Part shown: piece by piece, positions 9,601-19,200 of the stretch
Layout of the letters: each line of letters starts with the position of its first letter
Position numbering within the stretch: position 1 is the first letter of the stretch
Assembly (NCBI GenBank): GCA_946894095.1
Contig: OX335662.1
Coordinates: 14,216,001-14,280,000 of the forward strand
Direction: 5' to 3'
DNA length: 64,000 nucleotides
From: Incurvaria masculella
Lineage: Eukaryota; Arthropoda; Insecta; Lepidoptera; Incurvariidae
Notes under the pieces: generated by a model
Told to the model about the DNA's origin: nothing
The model's input: the letters and a program-made list of their open reading frames with translations, nothing else
Database searches by the model: none
Program-made: the position numbers and the translations under genes

Positions 9601-12230
9601 CCCAAACAATAGTAAACACACTTAATAAAAACTCTTAGACCAATAAAGTTTTGACATAAAGTAATTAAATTACACATGCAGTGAGCTGTTTAGTTGAGCA
9701 CAGACAGGAATTATGACTCTGTGACAGTTTGTGCTTTTCCCTGTAGTAGTCTATGACAGGTTAACTTCTGTGTCAGTTGGATTGCACTTGCTGATTCGAG
9801 TACATTTTTTGCATTCAACCGAGTTTATTGAGCATTCACAGCAAAAACGTGTTTTATATTGCTCTCGACAAGTAGTCGCGGGTACAATTCACTTGGGCAA
9901 TGCTAGCCAATGAGCATGTGTGTAGTGTCGCCTGCAGTGAGATAACTTACTCACTCATGATACTCGTATGATCGTGAAGAGATGTTATGTGTGCAGGGAG
10001 AGTTGCGAGGAAGGCGCGCGGCGCCGCACGCTGCTTCAACTGGCGCGCACAAACTATGAGCAGGCGAGCGAGCTGTTCACGCAGCTCGAGGACGGTGGAA
10101 TGGCTCTCACTGTCACGCTTGAGCACGTCGCCGCGCTCGAAGGACAAGCCGCCAGTCAGTATATTTATTTTATATTTCTGGAGATGTTGGCTATTATCAT
10201 ACGTAATGCCATGATCTTCTGAGTACTAGTTAGCAAGGCATTTGATAAAGTTAACCATTCGATACGTATTCAAAAACTGTCGCTCATCGGTATACATGGA
10301 ACACGTCTTCGTTGGTGTGAATCGTATGTCTCCAATCGCTCACGATTAGTGGTTTTGAAAGGTTTCAAACTGTATGTCCATGTTTTTGCATCGGGTGCGC
10401 CTCAGGGCGCACACCTAGGTCCTCTGTTTTTCATTGTTTACATTAACAATATCATTAGTTACATCCAACACAGAAAATACTAAATTTCTGCATTCGTCTT
10501 AAAAAAAATTATTTGTTTCCTCTTTTATTGCAATCTGTATTTTTTATACATTGAGCGATAGGTTTGATATGTAAATGGTCTTGGGAGTCACATATCCACT
10601 GATATATGCTCATTCTATAACTATATAGGAGATCTTGTGGAGCTCTTTTTTTAATCCTTGAAAATGTTACTTTTGGTGTCATTCATTTCGAAGGTAAATT
10701 ATTTGGGTGTAGAAGGATTCTCCTTCTATAGTTTTCAGTTTTTACCCTAATTTCTTCCTTCACTGTTATAATAACCAGATCTTGATGCAAATTGTGGTTT
10801 GTTACATAATAAGGTGCGTTTGTGATCATGCGCCTTAAAAATTTAAATAAAAAAAAATGATAAAACAATAAAATGCACTGGTGACTGCGATGAACTACAA
10901 AAATACCTCGATGGTATTAATTAACAAATGGTGTTGTGACAAATGCACCTCTATACATACGATAGTCTCATAATGCATTTCACTGGTTATACATATATAA
11001 TCAATAACAAACCACTAGCTTAAGTCTGGGAAATTCGCAATCTGAGAGTTGTTTTAGAAAAAAAAGATACTGAACAATATGACATAATAAAAAAAAAGCA
11101 TAAAACATTTTGGGTCTTGTAATGCGACAGCTTAAAATCTTTTAAAATTCATAAAGTCACAATAAAATCACTCTAATTTAGTCTAGAGTGAGACCCATTG
11201 GAAACCGTGTTAAGCCGTACATGCTGCCTGAATCGAACAACTCTGAAAATGTTTCTATACCATCTTTGTTGTAAGGATCAAAATAAATAAGTATGCATAA
11301 CTCCTTACCAAGATATATTAGATTTCTATGGCATTGAATATGTTAGGAGATGCCGGGATCTGATGGATCTACGTTTTATGCATCGAATTTTTAATGGGGT
11401 AGAATAAAAATACAGATTCCTAAAAACAGTGTGTATAATGTGGTTGACATACAAAATATATAAATAAATAAATTTCCAATGTACGAGACAGCCTGAAACA
11501 ACTTTACAAAAACCAGGACAGTAATAAAGTTGATCATTCAATTATTTGTAAATGAATTATCAAAACAAAATTTATCCTGATTTGTGGGGAACAGGAATCA
11601 ATTTCATCTCCAAGGATAACTACTTCATGCGTTCTACAAGGTTAACATTTTCCAAACGCCTATTCTTCCTATCCTTACAAAATACCCTGGTACTCTTGAC
11701 AGTAGCCACAATGTTTGTTATCATAAGTGTGGCATATAGCGTACGCCAGGCCTTCACCTCTGAGCTACCAGACGATACATGGGCTTTTGAACTCTGAGAG
11801 GGGTTGTTGTATTCCAGATTCTCCCAACGTGAGGCTGAAGTCGCTGCAGAGCGCCCTCCAGCTGCTGCGGCGGAGCGCGGCCGTGCTGGCGCTGGTGGCG
11901 CGCCGTGACGCGGAGTCCGCATCCGCGCCATCCGAGTCCGCGCCCGCGCCCTTGGAACCCGCAGCGGAGGGGGGCGCGCTCGACGACGGTGCGCTCGTGG
12001 CGCTGCTCGCGAGCCGCCTGCAGTTCGTGCTCAAGAGCCTGACGCAGCACTGTCGCGCGCGAGCCGGCCGCGACCACGACAGAATGGCCGCCGCCTACAA
12101 GGAGATGTACGTGGCGAGCCTGGCGGTGGGCGGCGCGACGGCGGGCGAGGGGGGAGTGGCGGGCGAGGCGGCTCGAGTGCGGGACGCGCTCGCGCGCATC
12201 GACGACATCGCCGCCGCCGCCGGCCTCTAG
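51..12230 (+). CDS. EDRF1: EDRF1-like protein, 3' part of gene (7 exons)
   Basis: Spliced gene entering from the left edge. Exons 51-684, 2234-2395, 5319-5544, 8891-9071, 9395-9534, 9997-10154 and 11818-12230 join with matching phase at all six junctions (1,1,2,0,2,1) and give 637 residues ending in TAG. The protein is rich in helical TPR-like segments: YEKICLAYATLAEFSYAREQ, then NLALLYCNKGRYMRFRAH, YEEAESLYTLALRAL, YLYQFRAAMIYHRLGSLYH and LARTNYEQASELFTQLEDGG. From memory this order, particularly the 'CN.GR.MR' and 'YRAA.IHHRL.S.YH' blocks, matches the C-terminal TPR half of erythroid differentiation-related factor 1, a conserved metazoan protein linked to transcription in vertebrates; its insect role is not known to me. 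The N-terminal half lies upstream of the window. Coding exons are strongly GC-rich against AT-rich introns. Family assignment is from recall, not a search; the exon structure is seen directly. Confidence 0.72.
1608..2157. mobile_element. MITE-like inverted-repeat element in EDRF1 intron
   Basis: The ends are long inverted repeats: 'aagggctgatttttcat' at 1608 and 'tgaaaaatcggccctt' at 2142-2157. The similarity continues inward for about 100 bp (gtcagataa..agccagataactattcga against its reverse complement). A further partial terminal motif 'aaaaatcggccct' occurs at about 1841. No coding potential is seen; an (AT)n run sits inside at 1732-1750. Non-autonomous DNA transposon; superfamily not assigned. 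Confidence 0.65.
2234..2395 (+). CDS. EDRF1: EDRF1-like exon b
   Basis: Acceptor 'gtgattgcag' ends at 2233 and donor 'acaag|gtaccc' follows 2395. Encodes IKLPESATDAMQLSCDKYKL through RRLASVGNELGVRYMHLSQ. It is 162 bp, so it keeps the frame, and it is phase 1 at both ends. Confidence 0.7.
2985..3566 (-). pseudogene. Decayed non-LTR reverse transcriptase fragment
   Basis: Read on the minus strand, two nearly adjoining frames (3578-3342 and 3329-2988) together follow the palm-to-thumb order of a CR1/Jockey-type reverse transcriptase: LFNIFTINL, a degraded catalytic box (FANP where FADD is expected), LQDDLNRV, LNAQKCTVLHLGKQN, RDLAVLVNHDLKWEPHI and YLQLLLEYAFQVRQPYF. The frame break near 3335 and the lost aspartates show it is dead. 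It abuts the start of a plus-strand LINE at 3566. Confidence 0.7.
3566..4801 (+). pseudogene. Jockey-like ORF2, C-terminal part (reverse transcriptase)
   Basis: About 410 residues of a non-LTR reverse transcriptase, open to the natural stop but lacking the endonuclease and the N-terminal RT region. Motifs in order: QKPGKNPHETKSYRPISLLP, NHQFGFRRKHGT, a degenerate domain A (FLDVAQAFDKVWH), AGVPQGSVFGPVLYLLY, the catalytic FADD box (GTFADDTAIL), KTKSVQVTFS, KYLGIHLDRRLTWRSHI and the C-terminal RITTGAPW-like block. The frame is uninterrupted, so the copy is fairly young, but it cannot be autonomous. A related minus-strand tail lies at 10683-10860. Confidence 0.75.
3566..4962 (+). mobile_element. 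5'-truncated Jockey-like LINE
   Basis: Begins abruptly in the reverse transcriptase domain, continues through the ORF2 stop at 4801 and a ~150-bp 3' UTR, and ends in an A-rich tail (aacaaaaaaaaaaagg, about 4948-4962). Abrupt 5' truncation with an intact 3' end is the normal product of target-primed reverse transcription. It lies in an EDRF1 intron in the sense orientation. Confidence 0.72.
5319..5544 (+). CDS. EDRF1: EDRF1-like exon c
   Basis: Acceptor 'ggtttgtcccag' ends at 5318 and donor 'attcag|gtgact' follows 5544. Encodes AYVKYYQEIEESKEVTIDNK, then LAKKSLVCLDEATELFRRV and NLALLYCNKGRYMRFRAH, the most EDRF1-like block in the window. Enters in phase 1 and leaves in phase 2. Confidence 0.75.
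5685..6056 (-). pseudogene. Possible retroelement linker-region remnant
   Basis: A 123-codon minus-strand frame containing AAYRKCNNKTVAAVRQCRQA and SNAFYGHVRRQLKSKVCVPI. This resembles the segment between endonuclease and reverse transcriptase in CR1-like LINEs (the 'NPKAFYKYVRSK' region), followed by an unrelated-looking tail. No catalytic motif is present. Weak call. Confidence 0.35.
6342..6870. mobile_element. TTAA-flanked MITE, copy 1
   Basis: Bounded by TTAA at 6338-6341 and 6871-6874, with terminal inverted repeats 'ggtgggccatcccgct' and its complement 'agcgggatt..' reading inward from 'gggttgggccacc'. A second copy in the opposite orientation lies at 25732-26273 with the same TTAA boundaries. 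TTAA target duplication with short inverted repeats is the piggyBac pattern. The 529-bp length and lack of a transposase frame make it non-autonomous. Confidence 0.72.
7000..8115. other. Intron sequence without recognised features
   Basis: Within the 3.3-kb EDRF1 intron between exons c and d. No inverted repeat, coding frame or known repeat was recognised. GC content is higher than in the neighbouring intron DNA around 7260-7400 and 7560-7640. Confidence 0.5.
8121..8362. repeat. Tandem repeat, ~104 bp x 2.3
   Basis: The motif 'tgaagtgaaaacttctttag' starts at 8121, 8225 and about 8330, and the full unit (through cggcgctgagcac, ggatgggtaaaa, ctcgcgtcagggtcacgtga) is nearly identical in the first two copies. 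The third is cut after 'ggcgctgagca'. Intronic. Confidence 0.85.
8891..9071 (+). CDS. EDRF1: EDRF1-like exon d (original copy)
   Basis: Acceptor 'gaatgtgtgttgcag' ends at 8890 and donor 'gccgcc|gtgagt' follows 9071. Encodes VEQRRMYEEAESLYTLALRA to TRATLQQEHAVDAAA. Enters in phase 2 and leaves in phase 0, matching exon c and exon e. A tandem copy of most of this exon follows at 9153-9293 but lacks an in-phase acceptor. Confidence 0.75.
8932..9374. repeat. 222-bp tandem duplication spanning EDRF1 exon d
   Basis: Positions 8940 and 9162 start the same block (ggcgctgcgggcgctggg) and the alignment continues with few differences through the donor 'gtgagt' and intron sequence to 'cttgttgta' at about 9153 and 9374. 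The offset is 222 bp, a multiple of three. The second copy keeps an open exon frame and donor, but the duplication starts inside the exon, so it has no original acceptor. The nearest 'actactag' at 9138 would be out of phase. Best read as a non-functional pseudoexon of recent origin. Confidence 0.85.
9395..9534 (+). CDS. EDRF1: EDRF1-like exon e
   Basis: Acceptor 'ggctatgttgcag' ends at 9394 and donor 'acatag|gtcagg' follows 9534. Encodes EAPEVIDALKNALKHCHVGP and RRQYLYQFRAAMIYHRLGSL, the second strongly EDRF1-like block. Phase 0 in, phase 2 out. Confidence 0.75.
9997..10154 (+). CDS. EDRF1: EDRF1-like exon f
   Basis: Acceptor 'gttatgtgtgcag' ends at 9996; the donor is probably 'gccgcca|gtcagt' after 10154. 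Encodes ESCEEGARRRTLLQLARTNY to LTVTLEHVAALEGQAA. The donor is less canonical than the others, but its phase (1) fits the next acceptor and yields an asparagine codon across the junction. Confidence 0.68.
10228..10466 (+). pseudogene. Reverse transcriptase fragment (palm region)
   Basis: Read in one plus frame: SKAFDKVNHSIRIQKLSLIG, then RLRWCESYVSNRSRLVVLKG, then SGAPQGAHLGPLFFIVYINN. These are the domain A to domain B motifs of a Jockey/CR1-type reverse transcriptase. It breaks off before the catalytic FADD box at a stop near 10480. Lies in the last EDRF1 intron. Confidence 0.72.
10683..10860 (-). pseudogene. Jockey-like ORF2 C-terminal tail fragment
   Basis: The minus-strand frame gives FLRRMITNAPYYVTNHNLHQ and VKEEIRVKTENYRRRILLHP, clearly homologous to the C-terminus of the plus-strand Jockey-like element at about 4580-4720. 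About 50 codons survive, so it is another 5'-truncated insertion, in antisense to EDRF1. Confidence 0.68.
11318..11405 (+). pseudogene. Short RT C-terminal remnant
   Basis: About 26 codons: FYGIEYVRRCRDLMDLRFMH RIFNGVE followed by a stop. This resembles the 'RR..DL.FL.KI.NG' block near the C-terminus of CR1/Jockey-type ORF2 (compare RRLEFFQLHSLHKCRLMNDL at about 57770). Weak because of length. Confidence 0.4.
11818..12230 (+). CDS. EDRF1: EDRF1-like terminal exon g
   Basis: Acceptor 'gttgtattccag' ends at 11817; stop TAG at 12228-12230. Encodes PNVRLKSLQSALQLLRRSAA, a low-complexity A/S/P/E-rich linker, then LLASRLQFVLKSLTQHCRAR, MAAAYKEMYVASLAVGG and a final RVRDALARIDDIAAAAGL. The last ~145 bp are the source of the tandem array that follows. 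Confidence 0.75.
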
Positions 12231-13265
12231 CAAACCGCTCCCACGACAAGATGGCCGCCGCCTCCAAGGAGATGTACGTGGCGAGCCCGGTGGCGGGCGG
12301 CGTGTCGGCGGGCAAGGCGGTTCGGGTGCGGACGCACTCGCGCGCATCGACGACGTCGCTGCCGCCGCCGGCCTCTAGCGAACCGCTCCCACGACAGGAT
12401 GGCCGTCGCCTCCAAGGAGATGCACGTGGCGAGCCTGGTGGCGGGCGGCATATCGGCGGGCGAGGCGGTTCGGGTGCGGACCAACTCGCGCGCATCGACG
12501 ACATTGCCGCCGCCGCCGGCCTCTAGCGAACCGCTCCCACGACAAGATGGCCGCCGCGTCCACGGAGATGTACTTGGCGAGCCCGGTGGCAGGCGGCGTG
12601 TCGGCGGGCGAGGCGGTTCGGGTGCGGACGCACTCGCGCGCATCGACGACGTCGCTGCCGCCGCCGGCCTCTAGCGAACCGCTCCCACGATGGCCGCCGC
12701 CTCCAAGGAGATGTACGTGGCGAGCCCGGTGGCGGGCGGCGTGTCGGCGGGCAAGGCGGTTCGGGTGCGGACGCACTCGCGCGCATCGACGACGTCGCTG
12801 CCGCCGCCGGCCTCTAGCGAACCGCTCCCACGACAGGATGGCCGTCGCCTCCAAGGAGATGCACGTGGCGAGCCTGGTGGCGGGCGGCATATCGGCGGGC
12901 GAGGCGGTTCGGGTGCGGACCAACTCGCGCGCATCGACGACATTGCCGCCGCCGCCGGCCTCTAGCGAACCGCTCCCACGACAAGATGGCCGCCGCGTCC
13001 ACGGAGATGTACTTGGCGAGCCCGGTGGCGGGTGGCGTGTCGGCGGGCGAGGCGGTTCGGGTGCGGACGCACTCGCGCGCATCGACGACATCGCCGCCGC
13101 CGCCGGCCTCTAGCGAACCGTTCCCACGACAAGATGGCCGCTGCCTACAAGAAGATGTACGTGGCGGGCGGCGTGTCGGCGGGCCAGGCGGTTCGGGTGC
13201 GAGACGCGCTCGCGCCGGCCCTTAGCAATGCGCAACTATACAAGATGGCCCGCGCTTACAAGCAG
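12086..13265. repeat. ~148-bp tandem array derived from EDRF1 last exon
   Basis: The genuine exon segment starting 'atggccgccgcctacaagg' (12085) recurs at about 12250, 12399, 12546, 12690, 12838, 12986, 13133 and, cut short, 13245. Copies share the 'ggagatgtacgtggcgagcc' core, 'ggcggttcgggtgcgg' and the 'cctctagcgaaccgctccca' end that includes the stop. The six central copies form a higher-order A-B-C / A-B-C pattern (12250/12399/12546 match 12690/12838/12986 almost exactly), implying a ~440-bp secondary duplication. The period is not a multiple of three and copies lie after the stop, so they are 3'-UTR or flanking DNA; the arginine/proline-rich frames on both strands are by-products. Confidence 0.85.
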
Positions 13266-13364
13266 ATAGGAATAGGTAGAGCAGAGCGTTAGCGGGCCCG
13301 ATATCAAGGGAGTGGATTTTGCTCGGTTGCATGTAAAATAATGTTGCAAATACATGATTTTGTA

Positions 13365-13370
13365 AATAAA
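13365..13370 (+). terminator. Candidate polyadenylation signal for EDRF1-like gene
   Basis: AATAAA in 'ttgtaaataaaatatg', the first canonical signal downstream of the stop and the tandem array. If used, the whole array is transcribed as 3' UTR. Cleavage site not identifiable. Confidence 0.5.
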
Positions 13371-16100
13371 ATATGTCAGTTGATTTATCGATACTTTTAT
13401 TTTTATACTTCTGCTCCGGCTACATTTTTGTTCAGTACACATTGCGATTTCATTGTTATCAATGCTAACACCCATTTGACAATTCCAGCACTAAAATAAT
13501 GTGGAAAATGGATTCAATTGGCGTTCACAACACAAGAAATGTCCTCTTTCTGGGGAGTGAACGGTCGATTTTTATAAGCATTGACAGGGGTAGTACTGGC
13601 ATTGCACTTCTTTGGTATTTAATTTAATAATTAGTTATTAATCAGCTTGCGGGAAGAGAACATAATTTGGTTAGAGTGATAACTCATCACTGCTGTGGTC
13701 TTATCTATAGTATTTGAAGACTGCATAGTGCACTTATTGTGTCGTAACATGGATTACAGGAACTGTTCAAAACAATTTTTAAGTAAGTATTTGAAGGCAC
13801 CTTTGTCGACACCTTGTTCCAAATGGCTTTTAGGAATAATATTGTTTATGAAAGAAACGCCCTTGGCAGCTCTAGATAGAAATAGGCACTTAAGCTAGAA
13901 ACCCACTATGCCGACACATACATACGAACGTGTGGCGTGTTAGTCTCTTGTTGGTTGTTACATAGAGTGCGCGGAACAATCTAACCTGGAAGTGAATTTG
14001 AAGAAGATCGGTAATTGGTTGCGTTGAATCGCCTAGCAAATAAAGGCAAAAACAAACAAAAAAAGATAACTGGATATATGGCTAAAATGAAGAGGGGAAT
14101 TTTTTTTGGCAAATACCACGTGTTGATGAAATTATTAGCAGCGGACGAAGAACAATTCTTGATATATGTTGGCATGACAAATGCAGTTTTAAGAAATACA
14201 CGCTTAATTTAATTTACTATTATAAATCACCTCGTGTTGTTTAATTCTTCTTAAGGCCATTTTGAAGCTAGCTTCTTTTCGGAATGGAAACAACAATTGC
14301 GAATTTGGTCATGATGGCAAACTCGAATCGCTGCCGCGCAAATACGTCTCGGGTAGAATCTCAGTAGCCAGACACGTCGGCACTAGTCGTGGGAAGAGAA
14401 ATGAGAAATGGGTTTGTAAACTGTTATTAGTGTAAAAACGAAGTATTCATTTTACGCCGAGCAGTATGGCCGCTACAAGTTTCTTGTAGCGCACTGGATC
14501 GCGCACGCGGCGCGCCAACGAAAGCCCGTAGGTTGCGAGACGTCTAGACGCAACGACCCGCCAGCCGCGACTGTCTCGCTCGCGCAATGTAGCCATAACC
14601 GGCTTGAAGCCGGCGACTCTCGTAACTGGGGTTACGAGTAATAGGTAGTAATATTAATAATTACTTCGTTGCGGCTTGTAGCCGGCGACTCTCGCAACTG
14701 GGGTTACCGCCGAAACTGTAATGCGCGCGCGGGGAAGAGGGGCTACATTCTTAACGACCGCCATTAATTATAAATATGTTTATTTATCATTTGTGTTATA
14801 TTATTTCTGGGGATTATTTTGTCGAGGATAAAAAGTTTTGTCTGACTTCTTAATTGTTTGCGATAACTACATAGTAACAAACCTCATTCTTGATTTTTGG
14901 ATTTTTTCTCTTCTTCTTCTTGATTTTTGAATACAGGTCACTGCACTCGAGATTCAGAATTCATGTGAGATGATCGAACCGTGCTAGATGTCATTATACC
15001 CATTCATGTCCAGCCAAAAAAAAAAAAAAAAAGGAGAAAAGAAGGGAGAGGGAGTTTTCTTTCATTATTTCTTTTTGAAACCGTTTCCGCCAACGGCTAT
15101 CGGCATCAGCATTAACAGTTACTAACGTTTTCGAAAACCAGTGGAAACGCCCACGACTAGTCGCCACACATCCGCACACGTCAGTCACCCCCCTCCACTC
15201 ACTGACATAAATCTGGGAACGGTGCATCCGCGCCACGTGTGTAGCGTAGCTTAGGGTGGCGTGGGCGCAACAAAACTGCATGCTGTATTCTTCAATATGA
15301 AGTATACGTGACTGTAGACCATTGCTGAAGTCTGTTTTACTACCCGTATGTCGGTTTTTTCTTAATTTTCATTTAAGTGAATAGTAGTGCATTAGAGTTT
15401 TGCAGGATGTTTGCCTCGGCGAAATGCCGAACCCGCTGACTGTGCTTCATAGGGCAGCATAGCAATTAATGTTTGCTGTGGTTGGCCTCTGATTTCACTT
15501 CGAGAGGACCATGAATAAGGTTATGCGAGATAACCAGTATAATGGCAATTACATCCTTATTAGAGCCTTTCATATCATTCCTGAAATATTGTTGTGTATT
15601 TAGAACTGCGTGCATGAAATGTGGAGATGGGCCGGAAGGATTGTGGGGCTTTTCGGCCGCCCCCACTGGGCCACCCTTTGCTACTTCTGTGGCAGAGGGC
15701 GTGTTAAAAAAGTTTAAGCCCCCTTTAACTCATGAGATTCTCACCTGTGAGTCACAACGCTTTCGCACTTATGAAATGACAGCCACGAGTCACCCTAGGG
15801 TCAGAGTCACTCTTATTATTCTAATTAGAGTTCGATGACACAACATAACGTTTTATGATTGATGATGTCAGGCGAAAGCGTTTCACTTTCATCTGTGACT
15901 AACTCGTTTTTGCTTTCCTGAGTAGATATGCAGTTCGTTCAAAACTATTCCTATTCGGAACTAAATATATAAAAACGCCAAAGTGTTAGCAGAAGCGACC
16001 GGTATCTACTTCTTATGTAGTGTTGGATATTGCAGTGTTTGAAGTTCAAGCGCGGGTAGTGCACGCTTACAGGCAGGCAGAGTACTTAGGGGGAGATGGT
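13371..16100. other. Intergenic, mostly unrecognised
   Basis: Lies between two convergent genes. Contains a poly-A run at 15016-15033 and a short direct repeat (see 14600-14705). No other coding, RNA or transposon signal was recognised; a 98-codon frame at 15542-15838 has no family resemblance. Confidence 0.5.
14600..14705. repeat. Short direct repeat pair
   Basis: 'gccggcgactctcgtaactg' followed by 'gggttac' near 14609 recurs near 14680 as 'gccggcgactctcgcaactg' plus 'gggttac', about 71 bp apart, in a locally GC-rich patch. Confidence 0.7.
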
Positions 16101-16137
16101 TGGGGTGAGTTGTGGCGATGAGTGAGGCTTGGCCGCC

Positions 16138-16224
16138 TCACACGAGCCCGATGAGGCGACCGCCAAGATTGTTCAGCTTCTCCGACGCTTTCCTCGTAAA
16201 TTTCTTTAATATGGCACCAGGAAC
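16138..16224 (-). CDS. Secreted protein gene, terminal exon 4
   Basis: Minus-strand acceptor 'cttgttgcag' lies at 16225-16234; the stop is complement 16138-16140. Encodes 28 residues, VPGAILKKFTRKASEKLNNL GGRLIGLV, a basic amphipathic-looking tail. Confidence 0.6.
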   Translation of the reverse strand, partial: VPGAILKKFTRKASEKLNNLGGRLIGLV

Positions 16225-19200
16225 CTGCAACAAGACATGTGTGCGTTCATAATCTTAATCCGTGTTGTTTGAATGTATTGGTGGCGGCGAGGTATACCTA
16301 ACCTATTTAGAAACTTCTCTGGTGTGCAACTCGTGTCTATGGAACTACCCTACGTCTGTGAGTGAAGTGTATTCACACGTATTTCCAATACATTAGAAAT
16401 GGCATAATTCCTAAGTTTCTTTCACTGCAAGTTCGACGTGAAGTTACAGAAAGGCATCTCGAATTCGTTTCTAACCACATAAAATCGGTGCCTCAGTCGG
16501 TTCTGCGTGGTGCAACGTACCTAATACCCACAGAGGATAAAGTAGAACTTTAGATAGGGTCATGTACAGGGGCCATGCGACGCGACATCAGAGAAAAGAG
16601 TCGTGCCTAGCGCCTCGTTCACGAGGTTGGAGATGCCCTTGGCTCCGCCGCTCGTCCCACTGCCGCGATCTTGTCGCCTGTGCTCCCATACTTGTCCACC
16701 TCTGACTGATGTGGTGTCTACGTACTAGACAATATACGTAATACCTACATAATAGATGTAGTATAGGTAGCTGTGCAAGGTGGGCGATGTGACGCGACAT
16801 CTGCGAATGGAAGCACGACTCACGTTTAGCGCCTTGTTGACGAGATTGGAGATGCCCTCTGCTCCACCGACCACCGCTCGTCCCACTACCGCGAACTTAT
16901 CGCCCGTGTTGCCATACTTGTCCACCTCCGATATGGTGTCCACGATCGGCTTGGGCTGTAACAATCGTAAAAAGCATAAAGTTGTGATTTGTTTTCGTTA
17001 TAACTATTTAGCTGCGGTTTAACGGATAAACAAACAAAACAATTACCCAAGTAAATTGTTTTTTGAATGTTAGTTACACTCATCAAAATCACTTTTGTCT
17101 TTGTAGAGGTATGAACAAAATACGGAGCTGCATACCTATTACGGTTCATGAGATAAAGCTCTGTGACAGACGGACGGACGGACGGACGGACAGCGGAGGC
17201 TTAGAAATAGGGTTCCGTTTTCACCCTTTGGGTACGGACCCCTAAAAACATCGACGTACCGCTTCGTCGTGGGGATGCAGAATTGACCGATTCGTCTCGC
17301 GCGGTCGCGCGGCTCAAAGAAGCAGCCAGTTTCTATGATCGGAAAGAAACCGAGGACGGACTAGTGGTGCCACCTGTTGATCATCAGATGGCGACCAGAA
17401 TAGTGTATCTCCTGCACTCTTGTCGACTGGCTGGCGCCAACCCATAGAGCATACCTAGGAGTCGTTTCGAAATGACCATACATTTTCTAGCATGCAGGAT
17501 GCAACGAATAGTGTAAAGGGCTTGCGCAGCGGGCGGTGGACATTTCACAAATCTAGCGCATGCGGTGGTCGTTTTGAAACGACCAATATAAATGAGCCTT
17601 GATAGTGTTTGGTTAGTTAAATATTAGCTACCTGAAATATTCCAGCGACGATGTTCTGCAAATTTTCCTTGACGGTGAGAGGCTTACTCTCGAAGCCTTC
17701 AGTCTGCAGCACGGCTGACTCCAGCTTCGTGACGGGCGCAGAAAAGATGCCAGACTGAAATCAATGATACAAGTATCAATTCAGAGTACCTATGTTTTCT
17801 CCATTATTATTAGGACTTTTCAAGCAAAGCCTATGCCAGTCCCATATTGACTTTAAACAGAAATCAGAAGAAACGTAACAAAAAAGCCGCTCTACGGAGC
17901 TGTATATTACAGGAACAGAATCCTTCTTCTTTGGATCCCTTATCTCGTGTATCTAATACATTCGCCAATCTCCAACTTTATAGTACCATTACCACTAATA
18001 ATGTTTTAAATTATTTGACAACGAAAAATAAAACAAAGAACTCACCGTTTAAGAATTTGCACCGATAAAAGAAGCAAGTAACTATAGAATTTAAAAGTTA
18101 AATGGAGAAATAAGGCAATTCATATTGGTTGAAAGGGAATTTAGAGTTTTGAGTGGTATCGCATAGCTACCTACCTAAAATAGCAGTTTGGTTAATCAGA
18201 GGGAAAAATGTGTTAATTGTAGTCCCTCGCAGTCAAAGCAAATTTCTGTAAAAACAAATGCACCCTCCATTACAGCAGCCTGACGGATCATTCGCTGTGT
18301 CGACCTTCTCAAGGGGCTGTTGGTGGCAAACTCACGGCTGGGTGATTGCGGCTGCTATGTCTTATATTTGTCATTATGGTAGTCAAGAGTTTGCTCTTCA
18401 CCAATGTATATAATGTTCTTACTATAATATGCTATAATGTTCTTTGTGAGCAGTAGTAACCAATCAATCACTGTAAACTAGTTAGGAAGTATACATGAAA
18501 ATAATAAAATAATACAATGACCAACCTGGCGAACCTTCTGGTCGGCTCTTCTTCGCCAGAACTAAAAAAAAGAAGACAGAAGCCAGGAAAAAAAATTGAA
18601 AAAAAGACGAATCTGGTTTGTAATATACATCTAACGGAGGAAATAAAGAAACTGAAACTGATTCCGCCACCCATTCCTGGGAGAGAATTCTCTATCCGAA
18701 CATAAAGTTCCGCCCGGGAGCTGTGCGGCGCGAGCTCTTCGCTCTAGATTTTATTTCGGAGCTGATGTTGAAGAAATCTGCTCCATTTAGTTTCTGTCCT
18801 AACCCGCCTTTACCGCCTATCGTGTGATGATCGAGTGATGAACTTCTCAATGATCAGCAATACGGCTTCAGTCCGAATCAGTCTGCTGGGCATCTCCTAG
18901 TTTATCTTTTGCACGAAATGGGCGATGCGCTCGAACATATGGCGAAGGAATGGCTTTCGGCCTGGATATCGCGAAAGCATTTGACTGGGTCTGGCACAAG
19001 GTACTACTTTACAAGCTGTCCTTCTATGGCCTTCCACCCGACCTGTGTATACGACTTTCTGCATGGCCGCGACATAAGAGTCTTGGTTGACGGTTATTTC
19101 TTCAAAGCCATGTCAGTGAATGCCGGTGTACCGCAGAGTTCTGTGCTGTTCTCAACCCATTTCCTGCTCCATATTAAGAGAGATTGACTGACACGTTGTT

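Noticed and set aside
12031..13292. Several 80-240 codon frames rich in R, P, S on both strands
   Set aside because: They are produced by the GC-rich ~148-bp array; frames change from copy to copy and match nothing.
15542..15838. 98-codon frame with 'CMKCGDGPEGLWGF'
   Set aside because: No recognisable family, no splice context, flanked by AT-rich DNA; one loose zinc-ribbon-like CxxC is not enough.
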